Positions 32,586 to 41,716 of a stretch of 64,000 nucleotides of DNA are shown one piece after another. Position 1 is the stretch's first letter; each line of letters opens with the position of its first letter. Origin of the DNA: Accumulibacter sp964420975 (lineage in GTDB: Bacteria > Pseudomonadota > Gammaproteobacteria > Burkholderiales > Rhodocyclaceae); assembly GCA_964420975.1 (NCBI GenBank), contig CAYQVH010000016.1:19088-83087 (forward strand). Direction: 5' to 3'. A model generated the notes under the pieces. The model saw nothing but the letters and a program-made list of their open reading frames with translations, had not been told where the DNA came from and made no database searches. The position numbers were made by a program, and so were the translations under genes.

Positions 32586-35500
32586 ATGAGTTCACCATCC
32601 TTCGTCCATCAGCAGAAGCAGCGGAGGAGGCTCTTGCTGGGCCTCGGGCTGGTTGCGCTGTTCGGGCTGCAGTTTCTTGCCTGGCAGCTGTGGTTGAGCT
32701 ACGAAGATCAGCTGGTCGAGTCCGAGCGGACGACCCGGAACTACACACGGGTCTTGGAGACCCGTCTCGACGACACCTTGCGGCGTGTCGATGCGATTCT
32801 CCTTCAACTGGCCGGCGTGGTGGTCGATCGTCTCTCGCGGCCTGGCGCCGTTAAGGCCCAAGCGACCGGCGAGTTGGATGCGTTGCTGCACAGTTTTGAC
32901 GAAGTGGTCGCTTTGGGTGTATTCGATGCCGGCGGCCGCCTGCTGGAACACTCAAAGACCGACGACACGCTGCCATTCGCTGTCGCCGACCGTGACTACT
33001 TTCTGGCGTTCCGTGAGCAGGGGCGCGAGGGCCTGTACTTTTCGGAATTGCTCGTCTCGCCGGTCAGCGATCGGCCGAGTTTGGTCATCGCTCGTGGCTT
33101 GCGCCGGCCGGACGGCGTCTTTCTCGGTGTGGTGACGGCGGTCCTCGACCTTGGTCTCTTCCAGGATCTGTTTCGCTCCGTTGAACTGGGCAACGAAGGC
33201 TCGATCTCGCTGCGGCGCAGCGACGACCACCGGCTGGTCGTCCGCTGGCCGCACTTCGCGGACGGAGTGAACAAACCGCTGCCGGAGGACCATCCCGTAC
33301 GCCAGCAACTGAGCGCTGGCGTCGGTGTCGGCAACCTGTCGTTTGCGTCGAGGACCGACGGCGTCGAGCGCATCTACAGCTTTCGGCGCCTCGAACACTA
33401 CCCCTTGTATTTTGTCATCGGCGTCGGTCGCGACGAGGTCTTGGCCGACTGGCGAAAGCGCGCACTTGCGGTGGGTGTCAGCGGCGGCCTACTGCTGCTG
33501 TTGTTAGGTGTGTTGCTGTACAAGTTATGGGGTGGCGAGCGGCGAGTGGCGCTGGCGGTGGCTGACCTCGTCGAAGCCGATCGCCAGCTTCGGGTCAAAG
33601 GCGAGCGGCTCGAAGTATTCCAGCGCTTGGTGGATGGTGCTGGTCAGGGGATCGGGATGGCGCGCCTCGACGGAACGATCGTTTACGCGAATCGTGTTCT
33701 GCGCGAGATGGTCGATTTGGCGTCCGACGCTGACTGCAGCAAGTACACCTTTTCGCAGTTCTACCGTCCCGATACCGCGGGTTGGCTTGAACAGGAAGTC
33801 TTGCCGATCCTGCTCGCCAGCGGTCAGTGGTCGGGCGAGGTCGACCTTTGTGCGCTCGGTGGGCGGGTGATTCCGACGATCCACACCGTCTTCGTCCTGC
33901 GCACCGCTGCGGACGAACCGCCGTTGCTGGCCAACGTGCTCACCGACATCAGCGAACGTCGTTCCATGGAGGAACGTAACCGTCAGCTGTTGGCCGAGCG
34001 GGACACCTTGCTCGCGAACGCGATGGTCGGCATCGTGCATCTCAGACATCGTCGGGTGGTGTCGTGTAATCGGCGCCTCGAGGAGTTGTTCGGCTACGCG
34101 CCGGGGGAGTTGGTCGGTCAGTCATCACAGCTTTTCTACCCGTCGCGCGAGATTTTCGAAAGAATCGGCGAGCTTGCCTACTCGGTGGTCGCGCAAAACC
34201 GCGACTTCAGTGGTGAGCTGACCCTGCGCCGGAAGGACGGGAGCGTCTTCTGGGGCGCTCTGACTGGACGTGCGATCAATCCCGCCGAGCCCCAGGAAGG
34301 CAGCATCTGGGTATTCGCCGACATCTCCGAACGTCGCGAAGCCGAGGAAGAGTCGCGCACGCTGCTGCAGGCGGTTGAACAGAGTCCGGTCGCCATCGTC
34401 TTGACCAATCGTCAGGCAGAAATCGAGTATGTCAACCCGAGCTTCAGTCGTGCGACGGGATACACCCGGCTTGAAGTGATCGGTCAGAATCCGCGCATCT
34501 TGCAGTCGGGCGAGGAATCGCCAGAGACCTATCGCGCACTATGGGACACGCTGCTGGCGGGCAAGGTGTGGACCGGCATTTTCCACAACCGGCGCAAGAA
34601 CGGCGATTTGTTCTGGGAAAGAGCCTCGATCGCGCCGATCTTTGGCGATTATGGCGAAGTTACCCATTATCTGGCGGTGAAGGAGGACGTCACCGAACGT
34701 CTGCAAGCTGAAAAGCGCCTGCAGGAGAACGAAGAAGCGCTGCGTCGTTTGTTCGAGGATGCCAAGGACCCGCTCCTGCTGCTCGGCCAAGGCTGTGTCG
34801 TCGATTGCAACACGGCGGCGCTTCAGCTGCTCGGCTTTGCTTCCAAGACCGAATTCCTTGGTCATCGTGCGGCCGACTTCTCACCGCTTCTCCAGCCTGA
34901 CGGCCAGCCGTCTGCCGACAAGGAGGCGGCCATGATCGCGGCAGCGCACCGCTTCGGTTATCACCGTTGCGAATGGACCCTCCAACGTACTGATGGCCGG
35001 CTGGTGCCGGTCGAAGTGACGCTGACGTCGATCACGCTGCGGGGTGAAGTGATCTTGCACGCGCTGTGTCGCGACGTCAGCGAACGGCGTCTGGCCGAAA
35101 CACGATTGCGGCTCTTGGCGGCGGTGTTCGAGCATAGCGCGGAAGGGATCATGGTAAGCGATCGCGACAACCGCATCCTCGAAGTCAATGCGGCTTTTTC
35201 AAGGCTGACCGGCTATTCGGCGGACGAGGTGCGTGGCAACGATCCGCGTCTGCTATCGTCGGGGAGAACGACTGCCGCCGAGTTCGAGGCGATGTGGCAG
35301 GCAGTCGCGCTTACCGGCCACTGGCAGGGGGAAATCTGGGACCGGCGAAAGGACGGCAGCTATTATCCGAAATGGCTGTCGATCTCGACGATCAAGGGAC
35401 CGGAAGGTCAGATCGAATACTACATTGGCAACTTCGTGGACATTTCCGAGCGCAAAGAGGCCGAAGAAAAGATCAGCCATCTCGCACACTACGACACGCT

Positions 35501-36791
35501 GACCGATTTACCCAATCGCTCGAATCTGAAAGGCCGGCTCGAACAGGCAATCGCCGTGGCGCGGCGCGAGGGGGGACAACACTCGGTCGCCGTCATGTTC
35601 CTCGACCTCGATCGCTTCAAGAGCATCAACGATACGCTGGGTCATCACATTGGCGATGCGTTGCTGCTGGAGGTGGCCACCCGCTTGCGCGCCAGTGTGC
35701 GTGAGAGCGACGTCATTGCACGTCTTGGCGGTGACGAGTTCGTCGTCGTTCTCACAGGGGCCGACGGCGTAGCCGCCGAGCGCGTGGCGAGCAAAATTCT
35801 CCGGGCGCTTGCCGAGGGCTATCAGATCGATGGACGTTCGCTGCATACGACCGCCAGTATCGGTATCGCCGTCTTCCCTGGCGACGGGGAGAGCGTCGAA
35901 GCCTTGATGCAGCATGCAGACGCGGCGATGTATCACGCCAAGGCGAGTGGCCGCAATAACGTCCAGTTCTTTACCGCGAGCATGAACGAAGCGGCGCGCG
36001 TGCGCCGCCAATTGGAAGACGACTTACATCAGGCACTGCATGAGAGGCAGTTCGTTCTCCACTACCAGCCTCAGGTTGACGCGGAGCGCCGCCTCTTTGG
36101 CGCCGAAGCGCTGCTTCGCTGGTTGCATCCGCAACGCGGGCTCATCCCTCCTGGGGAGTTCATTCCTCTGGCCGAGGATACGGGACTGATTGTACCGATC
36201 GGTCAGTGGGCGATGGAGACCGTCTGCGCTCAGTTGAAGGTTTGGTCAACCGATCGGCGAAGCCGCGACCTGCAGGTCGCCGTCAACGTCAGTGCTCGCC
36301 AGTTCCGGCAGCCCGACTTCGTCGATAAGCTGCAGCAGACGATCGAACGTAGCGGCACGGATCCGGCGCGGCTGAAACTCGAATTAACGGAGAGTCTGGT
36401 GCTTGACAACGTTGCCGATACGATCACCAAGATGAACGCCGCCAAGCGGCTTGGCGTCTCCTTTTCGATGGATGACTTCGGCACGGGCTACTCATCGCTT
36501 TCTTACCTGACGCGCTTGCCGTTGGACCAACTGAAAATCGATCGTACTTTCGTCAGTCGTTTGCCGGATAACCAGAGTGATGCCGTGATCGCGCAGACGA
36601 TCGTTACTATGGGCCGCAGTCTCGGGCTAAAGGTCATCGCCGAAGGGGTCGAAAACGAAGCCCAGCTGGCCTTCCTCGACGGGCACGGTTGTCACGGCTA
36701 CCAGGGTTTCTTGTTCAGCCGCCCCCTGGCTAGCGACGCCTTTCAAGCCTTCCTCGAGACTAACGCCGCAGTTGCGACAACGGACTGCTAA
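32586..36791 (+). CDS. Membrane dCache/5xPAS/GGDEF/EAL cyclic-di-GMP protein
   Basis: A 1401-residue sensor. TM1 (residues 15-35) and TM2 (about 292-313) enclose a Cache-like periplasmic domain. Five PAS domains follow at about 345-455, 470-580, 595-710, 720-840 and 850-960, several with PAC segments. The GGDEF domain has an intact GGDEF at 1048-1052 preceded by an inhibitory-site RESD five residues upstream. The EAL domain has EAL at 1174-1176 with ELTES and DDFGTGYSS. Both synthesis and hydrolysis of c-di-GMP are therefore possible; which dominates cannot be predicted. It is a monocistronic gene, converging with mutY. Confidence 0.93.
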   Translation: MSSPSFVHQQKQRRRLLLGLGLVALFGLQFLAWQLWLSYEDQLVESERTTRNYTRVLETRLDDTLRRVDAILLQLAGVVVDRLSRPGAVKAQATGELDALLHSFDEVVALGVFDAGGRLLEHSKTDDTLPFAVADRDYFLAFREQGREGLYFSELLVSPVSDRPSLVIARGLRRPDGVFLGVVTAVLDLGLFQDLFRSVELGNEGSISLRRSDDHRLVVRWPHFADGVNKPLPEDHPVRQQLSAGVGVGNLSFASRTDGVERIYSFRRLEHYPLYFVIGVGRDEVLADWRKRALAVGVSGGLLLLLLGVLLYKLWGGERRVALAVADLVEADRQLRVKGERLEVFQRLVDGAGQGIGMARLDGTIVYANRVLREMVDLASDADCSKYTFSQFYRPDTAGWLEQEVLPILLASGQWSGEVDLCALGGRVIPTIHTVFVLRTAADEPPLLANVLTDISERRSMEERNRQLLAERDTLLANAMVGIVHLRHRRVVSCNRRLEELFGYAPGELVGQSSQLFYPSREIFERIGELAYSVVAQNRDFSGELTLRRKDGSVFWGALTGRAINPAEPQEGSIWVFADISERREAEEESRTLLQAVEQSPVAIVLTNRQAEIEYVNPSFSRATGYTRLEVIGQNPRILQSGEESPETYRALWDTLLAGKVWTGIFHNRRKNGDLFWERASIAPIFGDYGEVTHYLAVKEDVTERLQAEKRLQENEEALRRLFEDAKDPLLLLGQGCVVDCNTAALQLLGFASKTEFLGHRAADFSPLLQPDGQPSADKEAAMIAAAHRFGYHRCEWTLQRTDGRLVPVEVTLTSITLRGEVILHALCRDVSERRLAETRLRLLAAVFEHSAEGIMVSDRDNRILEVNAAFSRLTGYSADEVRGNDPRLLSSGRTTAAEFEAMWQAVALTGHWQGEIWDRRKDGSYYPKWLSISTIKGPEGQIEYYIGNFVDISERKEAEEKISHLAHYDTLTDLPNRSNLKGRLEQAIAVARREGGQHSVAVMFLDLDRFKSINDTLGHHIGDALLLEVATRLRASVRESDVIARLGGDEFVVVLTGADGVAAERVASKILRALAEGYQIDGRSLHTTASIGIAVFPGDGESVEALMQHADAAMYHAKASGRNNVQFFTASMNEAARVRRQLEDDLHQALHERQFVLHYQPQVDAERRLFGAEALLRWLHPQRGLIPPGEFIPLAEDTGLIVPIGQWAMETVCAQLKVWSTDRRSRDLQVAVNVSARQFRQPDFVDKLQQTIERSGTDPARLKLELTESLVLDNVADTITKMNAAKRLGVSFSMDDFGTGYSSLSYLTRLPLDQLKIDRTFVSRLPDNQSDAVIAQTIVTMGRSLGLKVIAEGVENEAQLAFLDGHGCHGYQGFLFSRPLASDAFQAFLETNAAVATTDC

Positions 36792-36799
36792 TCGCGGAG

Positions 36800-37849
36800 T
36801 CAGGGAGTCGCTGCCTGAAGCGCGTCTGGCAGCGCGAGCAGGTACTTGCGAACCGGGGCGGGCAAGGCCGCCGTCGCCACTTCGGTCAGCGCCAGCCATT
36901 CCCAGTTTCCTTGCGCGACGCTGGCTGGAGCGGGTGCGACCTGACAGCAGTGGATCGTCGCCAGCAGTCGGAAGTGGCTGAACGTGTGTTTCAGCGGCTC
37001 GAGGGGGCGGCTGACGATGGGGCAACAGCCGTAGCGGCGGGCGTTGGCGAACGCTGATTCACCAACCATCTCCGGTAGCGCCAATAGTCCGCCCCAAACG
37101 CCGGTGAGAGGCATTCGTTCCAGCAATACGCGTCGACCGTCCGTCAACAGAAGCAGGCTCTTGGTGCGTTGCGGCAGCGGTTTGCCGGCACGTCGCAGCG
37201 GCAGATCCGTCGCGTGGCCGTCTCGCCATGCCCGGCAGACGGTCGCCAGCGGACAGACCGGGCACAATGGCTGGTGGCGCTTACAGACCGTTGCGCCGAG
37301 GTCCATCAATCCCTGTGTATAGGCTTCGATCTTTTCATCTGGCAATAACGATTCGGCTAGCGCCCATCGTTCGCGTTCGCACTGCGCTGCGGGTCCGGAG
37401 TCCACAAGCGCAAAGCAGCGTGTGAGCACGCGTCTGACGTTGCCGTCGAGAATCGCGGCGCGAGTCGAGAACGCAAACACGCTGATCGCCGCTGCCGTCG
37501 AACGCCCGATCCCGGGGAGCCTGGCGTTGACCGCTGGGTCTGCGGAGAAGTTGCTGCCCTGGTCGGCGACAACCCGTTGCGCACAACGGTGGAGGTTGCG
37601 CGCGCGAGCGTAGTAACCCAGTCCAGACCACAGTTCGAGGACGCTTTCCAGTCGCGCGTCGGCAAGCGCTGCGAGCGTTGGGAATCGGGACAGGAAACGT
37701 TGATAGTAGGGAATGACCGTCTTTACTTGCGTCTGCTGGAGCATGATTTCGGCCAGCCAGATACGATAGGCGTCTCGCGTGTGTTGCCAAGGCAGGTCGT
37801 GGCGACCGTGGGCCTCCTGCCAGTCGACGATACGCATCGCAAAATTCAT
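36800..37849 (-). CDS. mutY: A/G-specific adenine DNA glycosylase
   Basis: Removes adenine mispaired with 8-oxoguanine. The 349-residue protein has the HhH-GPD fold with catalytic Glu34 (LAEIMLQQTQV) and Asp135 (ILDGNVRRVL), the LPGIGRSTAAAI hairpin, and a [4Fe-4S] cluster motif with Cys189, Cys196, Cys199 and Cys205 (spacing 6, 2, 5). A C-terminal NUDIX-like domain (about 225-345) reads 8-oxoG. The start ATG 37849 is followed by a second Met at residue 5. It is divergent from the flavin reductase gene. Confidence 0.96.
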   Translation of the reverse strand: MNFAMRIVDWQEAHGRHDLPWQHTRDAYRIWLAEIMLQQTQVKTVIPYYQRFLSRFPTLAALADARLESVLELWSGLGYYARARNLHRCAQRVVADQGSNFSADPAVNARLPGIGRSTAAAISVFAFSTRAAILDGNVRRVLTRCFALVDSGPAAQCERERWALAESLLPDEKIEAYTQGLMDLGATVCKRHQPLCPVCPLATVCRAWRDGHATDLPLRRAGKPLPQRTKSLLLLTDGRRVLLERMPLTGVWGGLLALPEMVGESAFANARRYGCCPIVSRPLEPLKHTFSHFRLLATIHCCQVAPAPASVAQGNWEWLALTEVATAALPAPVRKYLLALPDALQAATP

Positions 37850-37929
37850 CGCCGACGAAGACCGTGAAAAGGCACGGGCAGCCGTCGAGCAGGAGATTGC
37901 GGCGAAGCAGGAAAACCGTGTCGATTTTC

Positions 37930-37958
37930 TCGACAGGGTTTGGTCAGGCAGCGATAAT
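37930..37958 (+). promoter_or_regulatory. Candidate promoter of the flavin reductase gene
   Basis: TCGACA (37930-37935), a 17-bp spacer and GATAAT (37953-37958), each one mismatch from consensus. Transcription would begin near 37965, 50 bp before the start codon. Confidence 0.5.
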
Positions 37959-38014
37959 CGGCAGCCTTGGTCACCGACAACACCGCTCGCGCGTCAAAGC
38001 CGATTCTCCTGACG

Positions 38015-38578
38015 ATGATTTTCCAACGACCGCCCTTTGCGCCGACTTCTCGCGAGTGGCTCGTCACGCCCGCAGAGAGTACGCTGCCGGCTGCCTCCGA
38101 TCCGGCGCAACGCGACTTTCGTGATGCGCTGGGTTGTTTTGCCACCGGAGTCACCGTTGTCACGACGATCGCTACCGATGGTTGCGCAATCGGCGTCACC
38201 ATCAGTTCGTTCAATTCGGTATCGCTCGATCCACCGTTGATTGTCTGGAGCTTATCGCGCGAATCGCCAAAACTGACCGCGTTTGCGCAGAATCCCCATT
38301 ACGCAGTCAACGTGCTGGCGCTCGGTCAACAGTCGCTCTCCGAACGCTTCGCGTCGCGTGACGACGCCGGTGTTGATGGCCTTGCGGTGCGCATCGGCCT
38401 GGGTGGCGTGCCCCTGATCGCGGGCTGTTCGGCGTGGTTCGAGTGTACCCACGAGGCACAGCACGCCGGCGGCGACCACCTGGTGCTGATTGGACGCGTT
38501 CTTCGGTTCGACCGCTGCGGCGCGGGTGAGCCTCTGATCTTCCATGGCGGGCGCTATCGAGCGTTGCGCTCCGAATAA
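38015..38578 (+). CDS. Flavin reductase-domain protein (FMN-binding split barrel)
   Basis: A 187-residue member of the flavin reductase-like family, the small NAD(P)H:flavin oxidoreductase component of two-component monooxygenases. Motifs: DFRDALGCFATGVTVVTT, GVTISSFNSVSLDPPLIVWSL and AGGDHLVLIGRVLRF with a late FHGGRYRAL. About 30 residues precede the conserved domain; a TTG at 37967 would lengthen this further, but ATG 38015 is preferred. No partner monooxygenase is nearby, so its oxygenase is unknown and it may simply supply reduced flavin. Confidence 0.87.
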   Translation: MIFQRPPFAPTSREWLVTPAESTLPAASDPAQRDFRDALGCFATGVTVVTTIATDGCAIGVTISSFNSVSLDPPLIVWSLSRESPKLTAFAQNPHYAVNVLALGQQSLSERFASRDDAGVDGLAVRIGLGGVPLIAGCSAWFECTHEAQHAGGDHLVLIGRVLRFDRCGAGEPLIFHGGRYRALRSE

Positions 38579-38601
38579 CCCAGATTGCGCGCGAAGCGCA
38601 C

Positions 38602-38624
38602 AAAAAACCCGCCAGAGGCGGGTT
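38602..38624 (-). terminator. Intrinsic terminator of the cold-shock gene
   Basis: On the minus strand: AACCCGCC, a TCT loop, GGCGGGTT and a run of T. The 8-bp stem at 38606-38624 is followed by a six-base T-tract, 22 bp after the stop codon. On the plus strand the same hairpin, without a T-run, lies just past the flavin reductase stop. Confidence 0.85.
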
Positions 38625-38645
38625 CCTGTGTCGCACCCGACAAGA

Positions 38646-38849
38646 TCAGGCGCGTGAGATGTTCGAAGCCTGCTTGCCCTTCGGACCTTGCGTCACGTCG
38701 AAGGACACTTTTTCGCCCTCTTTGAGGGTCTTGAAGCCACCCATGGAAATCGCCGAAAAATGGGCGAACAGATCTTCACTCCCGTCGTCTGGAGTAATGA
38801 AACCGAAACCCTTTGCGTCATTGAACCACTTTACCGTACCCGTTGCCAT
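38646..38849 (-). CDS. Cold-shock domain protein (CspA family)
   Basis: A 67-residue single-stranded nucleic-acid-binding OB-fold protein acting as RNA chaperone. RNP1 is KGFGFI (residues 14-19) and the RNP2 region is DLFAHFSAI, where most relatives have DVFVHF. ATG 38849 (MATGTVKWFNDAKG) follows AAGGAAGTGGC; the frame is open upstream but that part is leader. The promoter candidate at 38980-39009 implies a 5' leader near 125 nt, as in cold-regulated csp genes. It cannot be said which paralogue (CspA, CspD, CspE) it matches functionally. Confidence 0.95.
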   Translation of the reverse strand: MATGTVKWFNDAKGFGFITPDDGSEDLFAHFSAISMGGFKTLKEGEKVSFDVTQGPKGKQASNISRA

Positions 38850-38979
38850 ATTGCCACTTCCTTGAAAAAAGACCAAAACCGGGCGTCGCCCGACTGCATG
38901 CTTCCAAATCAAACCTGGACAGGCAGGAGTTTCCAGCAGTGGACGCTCCAACTGGCGGCCTGATCGAAAACATTCGGCC

Positions 38980-39009
38980 TTTTTACGCCAATAAAGGTAG
39001 ATGAGTCAA
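38980..39009 (-). promoter_or_regulatory. Candidate cold-shock gene promoter
   Basis: Minus-strand TTGACT (39004-39009), an 18-bp spacer, then TAAAAA (38980-38985). This would give a leader of about 125 nt before the cold-shock ATG. The region is unusually AT-rich for this genome. Confidence 0.5.
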
Positions 39010-39071
39010 GAGTTTTTAACAATTGCCGTGCGCTCTGCCACAGAACCCGCCCACTTCGGCGGGCGTCAGTA

Positions 39072-39099
39072 TTGCACCGGCGGCAGGACTGGTTAGAAT
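39072..39099 (+). promoter_or_regulatory. clpS-clpA promoter, predicted leaderless
   Basis: TTGCAC (39072-39077), a 16-bp spacer and TAGAAT (39094-39099). The ATG of clpS begins seven bases after the -10, at the expected transcription start, and no Shine-Dalgarno sequence is present. Confidence 0.5.
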
Positions 39100-39105
39100 T
39101 GTCCC

Positions 39106-39414
39106 ATGGCAACGAAGCATCAGGACGGCTCTCTCCTTGAGGTACAGCGCACGCAGGTCAAGCCGCCGCCGCTTTACAAGGTCCTGTTGTTGAACGATGA
39201 CTTTACGCCGATGGACTTCGTGGTGGTCGTCCTGCAGCGGTTTTTTGGCAAGGATCGTGAACATGCAACGCGTATCATGCTCAAAGTTCATACCGAAGGC
39301 CGCGGCGTCTGCGGCGTCTATCCACGCGACGTTGCAGCGACCAAAGTTGAGCAGGTGATCAGCTTTGCCCGGAGTAACCAGCACCCTCTGGCGTGCGTCA
39401 TGGAGGAAAACTGA
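39106..39414 (+). CDS. clpS: ATP-dependent Clp protease adaptor ClpS
   Basis: Adaptor that delivers N-degron substrates to ClpAP. The 102-residue protein has a flexible N-terminal tail and the core LYKVLLLNDDFTPMDFVV, which forms the N-end residue pocket, followed by the HTEGRGVCGVYPRDVAATK segment that binds the ClpA N-domain. clpA follows with no gap (TGA then ATG). The predicted promoter places the transcription start at or next to the ATG, so the message may be leaderless. Confidence 0.97.
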   Translation: MATKHQDGSLLEVQRTQVKPPPLYKVLLLNDDFTPMDFVVVVLQRFFGKDREHATRIMLKVHTEGRGVCGVYPRDVAATKVEQVISFARSNQHPLACVMEEN

Positions 39415-41673
39415 ATGATTGCGCAGGAACTTGAAGTCAGCTTGCACATGGCGTTCGTTGAGGCGCGGCAGAAGCGTCACGAGTTCATTACTGTCGAGCA
39501 TCTGTTGCTTGCCTTGCTCGACAATCCGTCGGCCGCCGAGGCTTTGCGTGCGTGTGGGGCAAGCATTGAGCAGCTGCGTAAGGACCTCGCCAAGTTCATC
39601 GCCGAACATACGCCTACCGTGTCCGGTAACGACGAAATCGACACCCAGCCAACGCTCGGCTTTCAGCGAGTGATTCAGCGGGCGATCCTGCACGTTCAGT
39701 CGTCTGGCCGCAAGGAAGTCAATGGCGCCAATGTGCTCGTGGCGATATTTGGCGAAAAGGATTCGCACGCGGTCTACTACCTGCAGAAACAGGGCGTGAC
39801 CCGTCTCGACGTGGTCAACTTCATCTCCCATGGCATCAGCAAGGTGCCCCAGAACACGCCGCGTGGCGAGCAGGACGTCGAGGCCGAAGGAGATCTGCAA
39901 GGAACGGCGGGGCCGCTCGAAAGCTACACGATCAATCTCAATGCACTGGCTCTGCAAGGGAAGATCGACCCCTTGATTGGTCGTGACCGCGAGCTGAAAC
40001 GAGTCATACAAACGCTTTGCCGGCGACGCAAGAACAACCCGCTACTGGTCGGTGAAGCCGGTGTTGGCAAGACGGCGATCGCAGAGGGCTTGGCGAGGAA
40101 GATCGTCGAGTGCGACATCCCCGAGATCCTGTCCAAGGCCAATGTCTATTGCCTCGACATGGGGGCGCTGCTGGCTGGTACGAAGTATCGCGGAGATTTC
40201 GAGCAGCGCCTCAAGGGCGTGCTCAAGCAGCTCGGCGAGAATCCACAAGCCATCCTGTTCATCGACGAGATCCACACCTTGATCGGTGCCGGATCGGCTT
40301 CCGGAGGGACGCTCGATGCTTCCAACCTGCTCAAGCCGGCGCTGTCGACCGGCCAACTGAAGTGTATTGGCGCAACGACCTACAACGAGTACCGGGGTAT
40401 TTTTGAAAAGGATCACGCTTTGTCGCGCCGGTTCCAGAAAATCGACGTCAATGAACCTTCAAACGCGGAGGCCATCGAGATTCTCAAGGGTCTCAAGTCG
40501 CGCTTCGAATCCCATCACGGGATCAAGTATTCGGCGGCGGCACTAACGACCGCGGTCGAACTTTCGGTCCGTTTCATCACCGACCGTCACCTGCCGGACA
40601 AAGCGATCGATGTCATCGACGAGGCGGGCGCCGCGCAGCGCATTCTGCCGAAGTCACGGCAGAAAAAGATGATCGGCAAGATCGACATCGAGGAGATCGT
40701 TGCCAAGATTGCACGCATTCCGTCGACCCACGTCTCCACCGACGACCGCAACAATCTGCGTAACCTCGACCGCGACCTGAAGGCGGTCGTCTTCGGTCAG
40801 GATGTGGCGATCGACGCGCTCGCACGAGCGATCAAGATGGCACGTTCTGGTCTTGGCAACCCGAGCAAGCCGATCGGAAGTTTTCTGTTCTCGGGGCCGA
40901 CCGGGGTCGGCAAGACCGAGGTTGCCAAGCAACTGGCGTATTGCCTGGGCAACGAACTGGTCCGTTTCGATATGTCCGAGTACATGGAACGGCACGCCGT
41001 CTCGCGTCTGATCGGAGCGCCTCCGGGGTATGTCGGTTTCGACCAGGGGGGTTTGCTGACCGAGGCGATCACCAAGAAACCGTACAGCGTTCTTCTGCTC
41101 GACGAGATCGAGAAGGCGCACCCGGACATTTACAACATTTTGCTCCAGGTGATGGACCACGGTACGCTGACCGACAATAACGGGCGCAAGACCGATTTTC
41201 GCAATGTAGTCATCATCATGACCACCAACGCCGGCCAGGAGGCGATCCAGAGGGCGACCATGGGGTTCACTGCGTCGCGCCAGCCGGGTGACGAGATGGC
41301 CGACATCAAGCGTATATTTACTCCCGAGTTTCGCAACCGGCTTGACGCGACCATCTCCTTCAAGCCGCTCGATCATGACGTCATCTTGCGAGTCGTTGAC
41401 AAGTTCCTGATGCAACTTGAAGCGCAGCTGCACGAAAAGAAAGTCGATGCCGTGTTTACGACCACTTTGAAGGCCCACCTCGCGGTGCGCGGCTTCGATC
41501 CGCTGCTGGGCGCCCGGCCGATGGCGCGACTGATCCAGGACACGATTCGCGCCTCACTTGCCGATGAATTGCTCTTCGGCCGCTTGGCCAACGGCGGTCA
41601 CGTTACCGTAGACCTCGACGACAACAAGAACGTCAAACTGATTTTCGAAGAGGAGTCGGCTGTCGTCGCCTAA
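39415..41673 (+). CDS. clpA: ATP-dependent Clp protease ATP-binding subunit ClpA
   Basis: Hexameric AAA+ unfoldase that feeds ClpP. The 752-residue protein has an N-terminal double Clp repeat domain (1-150), AAA1 with Walker A GEAGVGKTAI near residue 214 and Walker B ILFIDEIH, and AAA2 with Walker A GPTGVGKTEV near residue 495 and LLLDEIEKAH. No ClpB-type middle coiled coil is present, which separates it from ClpB. It starts directly after the clpS stop and has no clpP neighbour here. Confidence 0.97.
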   Translation: MIAQELEVSLHMAFVEARQKRHEFITVEHLLLALLDNPSAAEALRACGASIEQLRKDLAKFIAEHTPTVSGNDEIDTQPTLGFQRVIQRAILHVQSSGRKEVNGANVLVAIFGEKDSHAVYYLQKQGVTRLDVVNFISHGISKVPQNTPRGEQDVEAEGDLQGTAGPLESYTINLNALALQGKIDPLIGRDRELKRVIQTLCRRRKNNPLLVGEAGVGKTAIAEGLARKIVECDIPEILSKANVYCLDMGALLAGTKYRGDFEQRLKGVLKQLGENPQAILFIDEIHTLIGAGSASGGTLDASNLLKPALSTGQLKCIGATTYNEYRGIFEKDHALSRRFQKIDVNEPSNAEAIEILKGLKSRFESHHGIKYSAAALTTAVELSVRFITDRHLPDKAIDVIDEAGAAQRILPKSRQKKMIGKIDIEEIVAKIARIPSTHVSTDDRNNLRNLDRDLKAVVFGQDVAIDALARAIKMARSGLGNPSKPIGSFLFSGPTGVGKTEVAKQLAYCLGNELVRFDMSEYMERHAVSRLIGAPPGYVGFDQGGLLTEAITKKPYSVLLLDEIEKAHPDIYNILLQVMDHGTLTDNNGRKTDFRNVVIIMTTNAGQEAIQRATMGFTASRQPGDEMADIKRIFTPEFRNRLDATISFKPLDHDVILRVVDKFLMQLEAQLHEKKVDAVFTTTLKAHLAVRGFDPLLGARPMARLIQDTIRASLADELLFGRLANGGHVTVDLDDNKNVKLIFEEESAVVA

Positions 41674-41716
41674 TCGCGGATGGCCGAGCACTCGGGGCAC
41701 AACTCCAGGAAACGAT

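Noticed and set aside
39016..40011. A 331-codon minus-strand frame over clpS and clpA
   Set aside because: Antisense shadow of conserved genes without any recognisable motif.
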